From Pseudomonas paraversuta (lineage in GTDB: Bacteria; Pseudomonadota; Gammaproteobacteria; Pseudomonadales; Pseudomonadaceae), in contig NZ_CAJFCL010000007.1 in NCBI RefSeq assembly GCF_904063065.1, forward strand, positions 124,001 through 188,000: DNA of 64,000 nucleotides, written 5' to 3'. A program made the translations under genes and the position numbers. Shown here piece by piece: positions 61,460-64,000 of the stretch. The notes under the pieces are model-generated. The model was not told the origin of the DNA and made no database searches. It saw nothing but the letters and a program-made list of their open reading frames with translations. The first letter of the stretch is position 1; every line of letters starts with the position of its first letter.

Positions 61460-62020
61460 TCAGCGTCGAACCGGACGCTTCTGCAATTTGCGCTGCAACG
61501 TGCGGCGGTGCATGCCCAGGGCGCGGGCCGTAGCAGAGATATTGCCTTCATGCTCACCCAGAACGCGCTGGATGTGTTCCCACTGCAAGCGGTCAACCGA
61601 CATCGGATTGTCCGGCACCAGGGTTTCAAGGTCGGCATGCTGGGAGAGCAAGGCTGCCAGCACATCGTCAGCATCGGCCGGCTTGCACAGATAATTGCAG
61701 GCGCCGCGCTTGATCGCCTCGACAGCAGTGGCGATGCTCGAATAACCGGTGAGGATCACCACCCGCATTTCCGGGTCAAGTTCGAGCAGCTTGGGCAGCA
61801 ATACCAACCCCGAGTCACCCTCCATTTTCAGATCCAGCGCAGCATAATCAGGCAGGTCCTGCTGTGCCAGGATCAGGCCTTCTTCAGCCGACCCTGCGGT
61901 GCTGACGCGAAATCCGCGGCGGCCCATGGCCCGTGCCATGACGCGGGTAAATGTGGCGTCGTCATCCACCAGCAGCAAATGTGGCAGCTCTTCGCCTTCG
62001 ACCTGGATTTCTTCACTCAT
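61460..62020 (-). CDS. roxR: Response regulator RoxR (RegA/PrrA family)
   Basis: RoxR is the regulator of a redox-responsive pair that in P. aeruginosa controls the cyanide-insensitive oxidase cioAB and other respiratory genes. The receiver domain contains the phospho-acceptor Asp in ALDLKMEGDSG and LTGYSSIATAVEAIKRGA. The C-terminal Fis-type helix-turn-helix reads HEGNISATARALGMHRRTLQ, nearly identical to other RegA members. Length is 186 residues from the ATG at 62020. It overlaps the 3' end of roxS by 8 bases. Confidence 0.95.
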   Translation of the reverse strand: MSEEIQVEGEELPHLLLVDDDATFTRVMARAMGRRGFRVSTAGSAEEGLILAQQDLPDYAALDLKMEGDSGLVLLPKLLELDPEMRVVILTGYSSIATAVEAIKRGACNYLCKPADADDVLAALLSQHADLETLVPDNPMSVDRLQWEHIQRVLGEHEGNISATARALGMHRRTLQRKLQKRPVRR

Positions 62021-63275
62021 TTTCGTTTCCTCGGGCGACACGTGGCAGGCGCAGCTCGGTGAGCGTGCCGCCATCCTCGTGACTGTAGAGTTTTACCGAG
62101 CCGCCGGCGCGTGTCACGCTGGCTTTGCTCAAGAATAGGCCCAGGCCGAAACCTTTGCCCTTGGTGGTAAAAAAAGGTTTGCCGATTTGCTCGGCGATGG
62201 CCAACGGTACACCCGGACCGTGGTCGCGAATACTGATCGTCAAATCCACGGCATCCCAGTCCAGGCAAACCTCCAGCCCTTCAGGGCAGGCATCCGCTGC
62301 ATTGTTCAACAAGTTGAGCAATGCCTGGGTCAGATCGGGGGGCGGTGCCATACGCGGAACCGGCGCGTGTCCCAGGCAGTGAAAACGATAGGTCGCTTCC
62401 GGGCGCATCAAGTGCCAGCGATTCAAGGCTTCGTTCAGCCAGTCGGTAACATCCTGCTCTTCAATGGCCAGGCGGCGATTGGCTTCGGCGGCACGTACTA
62501 ACTGCTGCAACGTCTCTTTGCATAATTTGACCTGGTCCTGCAGCACGCTCAGATCATCCTGCAGCTCCGGATCGAGGTGATCGCGGCGCATCTCTTTGAT
62601 CAGCACGCTCATGGTCGACAAGGGCGTCCCCAACTCATGGGCCGCACCTGCCGCCTGGGTGGCGACCGCAAGCAATTGCTGGTCGCGCAAACCTTCTTCA
62701 CGGCGCAGGGCGCGCAGTTCTTCCTGACGGCGCAGCTCATGGGCCATTTTCGTGGCAAAAAAAGTGATCACTGCCGCTGATAACGCAAAGCTCAGCCACA
62801 TGCCGTAGATCTGCAGCTTTTCGCGGAAGAAGGCGCCCGCATCCAGCGGGTAGGACTGCATCATCAATAGGGTGTACAGCGCCAGGGCGATGCCGGAGAG
62901 CACCACGGAAAAACGCCAGGGCAGCGTCACTGCGGCAATGGTCAGGGGCACCAGATAGTACGAGACAAACGGATTGGTCGAGCCGCCCGAGAAATACAGC
63001 AATGCACTGTGAATAAACAGGTCGCACGCCAGTTGCAACGCGTACTCCAGTTCAGTCACCGGCCATGTGGTACGCAGCCGGATAGCGGTAAACGCACACA
63101 ACAGCATGGAAAACCCGAGGGTCACACTCAGCTGGAACCAGGGCAGCGGCAGCAGATCGAATGCGTAGGCAATACCGACGGAACCTGCCTGCGCGGCCAG
63201 CACCAGAGTGCGGATAAGGGTAAGACGCCAGAGGTTTTGGCGTGTTTCTGACAATAACTGTACGGGGGCGAGCAT
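62013..63275 (-). CDS. roxS: Sensor histidine kinase RoxS (RegB/PrrB family)
   Basis: RoxS is the membrane kinase partner of RoxR. Six membrane helices occupy about residues 15-180. The quinone-sensing heptapeptide GGSTNPF of the RegB family is in FSGGSTNPFVSYY. The phospho-acceptor His is in AAGAAHELGTPLS, and a conserved Cys lies in VKLCKETLQQ. The N-box is NLLNNAADACP and the G-box includes GKGFGLGLFLSK. The ATG at 63275 has AGGAG ahead and gives 420 residues. roxR follows with 8 bases of overlap. Confidence 0.95.
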   Translation of the reverse strand: MLAPVQLLSETRQNLWRLTLIRTLVLAAQAGSVGIAYAFDLLPLPWFQLSVTLGFSMLLCAFTAIRLRTTWPVTELEYALQLACDLFIHSALLYFSGGSTNPFVSYYLVPLTIAAVTLPWRFSVVLSGIALALYTLLMMQSYPLDAGAFFREKLQIYGMWLSFALSAAVITFFATKMAHELRRQEELRALRREEGLRDQQLLAVATQAAGAAHELGTPLSTMSVLIKEMRRDHLDPELQDDLSVLQDQVKLCKETLQQLVRAAEANRRLAIEEQDVTDWLNEALNRWHLMRPEATYRFHCLGHAPVPRMAPPPDLTQALLNLLNNAADACPEGLEVCLDWDAVDLTISIRDHGPGVPLAIAEQIGKPFFTTKGKGFGLGLFLSKASVTRAGGSVKLYSHEDGGTLTELRLPRVARGNENE

Positions 63276-63403
63276 GAGCTCTCCTGATGAGCGCTGCAGG
63301 CGAATCGCCGGGAGTATAACCAAGCAGGCGACCTGACAGACAGAAGTGCGGCAAACGGCCACAGTGTATTTGTCAGAAAACAGGCTAACAGCCCCTCAAC
63401 CCG

Positions 63404-63470
63404 CAGGAGCGAGCTTGCTCGCGAGCCTGGATCCAGCAGCGAAGAACTCGCGAACAAGCTCGCTCCTGCA
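63404..63470. repeat. REP palindrome pair between roxS and the SIMPL-domain gene
   Basis: CAGGAGCGAGCTTGCTCGCGA faces TCGCGAACAAGCTCGCTCCTG. This Pseudomonas REP family differs from the one at 1.3 kb and at 51.6 kb. The remaining bases of the 312-base divergent gap (63276-63587) show no gene; the roxS and SIMPL promoters must be here. Confidence 0.85.
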
Positions 63471-63587
63471 TACGGCTGGAAGATGTATTGAAAATGTAAC
63501 TGGGCGAACTGATGGCCACTCTCTACAGTCTTAAGGATCTGACGCAGCTGGCACGACTGGACTGCGTTCCCCACCCCAGGAGCCTTT

Positions 63588-64000
63588 ATGTCTACTTTCC
63601 AGCCCACCGCTGCCCTTTTGACCCTGAGCCTCGGCGCACTTGCCAGCTTGCCAGCCCTGGCTGAAGAGGTTCATTACAATCAGGTGTCCTTGCGTGCCGA
63701 AGCCAGTCAGGAAGTGCCGCGCGACTTGATGATCGTGACCCTGTACACCGAAGCCCAGAACACCGACTCGGCCAAGCTGGCCGCAGAAATCACCACCGCG
63801 ATGAACAAGGCCATTGGCGAGGCCAAGCAAGTCAAGGCCGTGACCCTGCGCCAGGGCAATCGCAGCAGCTACCCCATCTATGACAACAAGACCCAGAAGA
63901 TCACCGGCTGGCGCGAGCGCGCCGAGCTACGCCTGGAGAGTACAGATTTTGCCGTACTGTCCAAGCTCACCGGCGATCTGATGCAAACCCTGAAAATGGG
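63588..64000 (+). CDS. SIMPL-domain (DUF541) periplasmic protein, 3' end outside the window
   Basis: The first 137 codons of a SIMPL/DUF541 protein are visible. AGGAG precedes the ATG. A signal peptide ends near residue 25 (LGALASLPALAEE). The start of the SIMPL domain is seen in VSLRAEASQEVPRDLMIVTL, YPIYDNKTQKITGWRERAEL and FAVLSKLTGDL. Family members are linked to oxidative-stress tolerance and membrane-associated channel formation, but their role is not settled. The same gene neighbours roxS in P. aeruginosa. Confidence 0.88.
   Translation, partial: MSTFQPTAALLTLSLGALASLPALAEEVHYNQVSLRAEASQEVPRDLMIVTLYTEAQNTDSAKLAAEITTAMNKAIGEAKQVKAVTLRQGNRSSYPIYDNKTQKITGWRERAELRLESTDFAVLSKLTGDLMQTLKM

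Overview
The window is chromosomal DNA from a Pseudomonas species (Gammaproteobacteria). This rests on gene content and order: an OprD-type porin, the run mraZ-dcw cluster-lpxC, rnpB-rsmI-lpoA-yraN-gmhA-dolP-sspBA-petCBA-rpsI-rplM, trpS-zapG, a malate:quinone oxidoreductase followed by a PA4642-type gene, roxSR next to a SIMPL-domain gene, and several Pseudomonas-style REP palindromes. I see no insertion sequence, prophage, tRNA, rRNA or CRISPR array. Most of it is core genome.

Layout. 1-5.1 kb (+): the 3' part of a metal-type sensor kinase, a tandemly duplicated REP block, a small exported protein, an OprD-family porin and a membrane diguanylate cyclase. 5.2-23.2 kb (-): the complete division and cell-wall cluster mraZ-rsmH-ftsL-ftsI-murE-murF-mraY-murD-ftsW-murG-murC-ddlB-ftsQ-ftsA-ftsZ-lpxC. 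Its genes mostly overlap by 1-11 bases, and it is driven by a clear sigma70 promoter followed by three 10-bp MraZ boxes. 23.4-28.5 kb: rnpB and rsmI (-), then lpoA-yraN-gmhA-dolP (+). 28.5-33.4 kb (-): sspA-sspB, the cytochrome bc1 operon petABC, and rplM-rpsI. 33.6-39.8 kb: tas, a GlxA/AraC regulator, zapE, trpS with an added C-terminal domain, a hydrolase and zapG. 39.8-45.9 kb (-): an OmpA-like lipoprotein, an RpiR regulator, and an ABC uptake operon that copies the aotJQMOP gene order. 46-51.6 kb: a DUF1302 protein, a LysE exporter, a hydroxyacid dehydrogenase with rsmC, and a GDT1/TMEM165-type transporter behind a yybP-ykoY manganese riboswitch. 51.7-59.5 kb: an M48 protease, an SRAP-family protein with altered active-site residues, small proteins, an acyltransferase, a YajG lipoprotein and mqo with an unusually long upstream region. 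59.6-64 kb: an SbmA/BacA-like ABC exporter, roxR-roxS and the start of a SIMPL-domain gene.

How the genes work together. The dcw cluster makes lipid II (murE, murF, murD, murC, ddlB, mraY, murG), polymerises it at the septum (ftsW, ftsI) and builds the divisome (ftsL, ftsQ, ftsA, ftsZ); lpxC links this to lipid A synthesis. lpoA, dolP, zapE and zapG lie within about 20 kb and add further envelope and division functions. petABC, mqo and roxSR form a respiratory theme.

No wholly new multi-gene system is evident. The points most worth a second look are the SRAP protein that has lost two of its four usual active-site residues, the aot-like operon paired with an RpiR regulator and a multi-stem terminator, the TrpRS C-terminal fusion, the manganese riboswitch, the MraZ box array, gmhA sitting in the diaA position, and the long structured region upstream of mqo.
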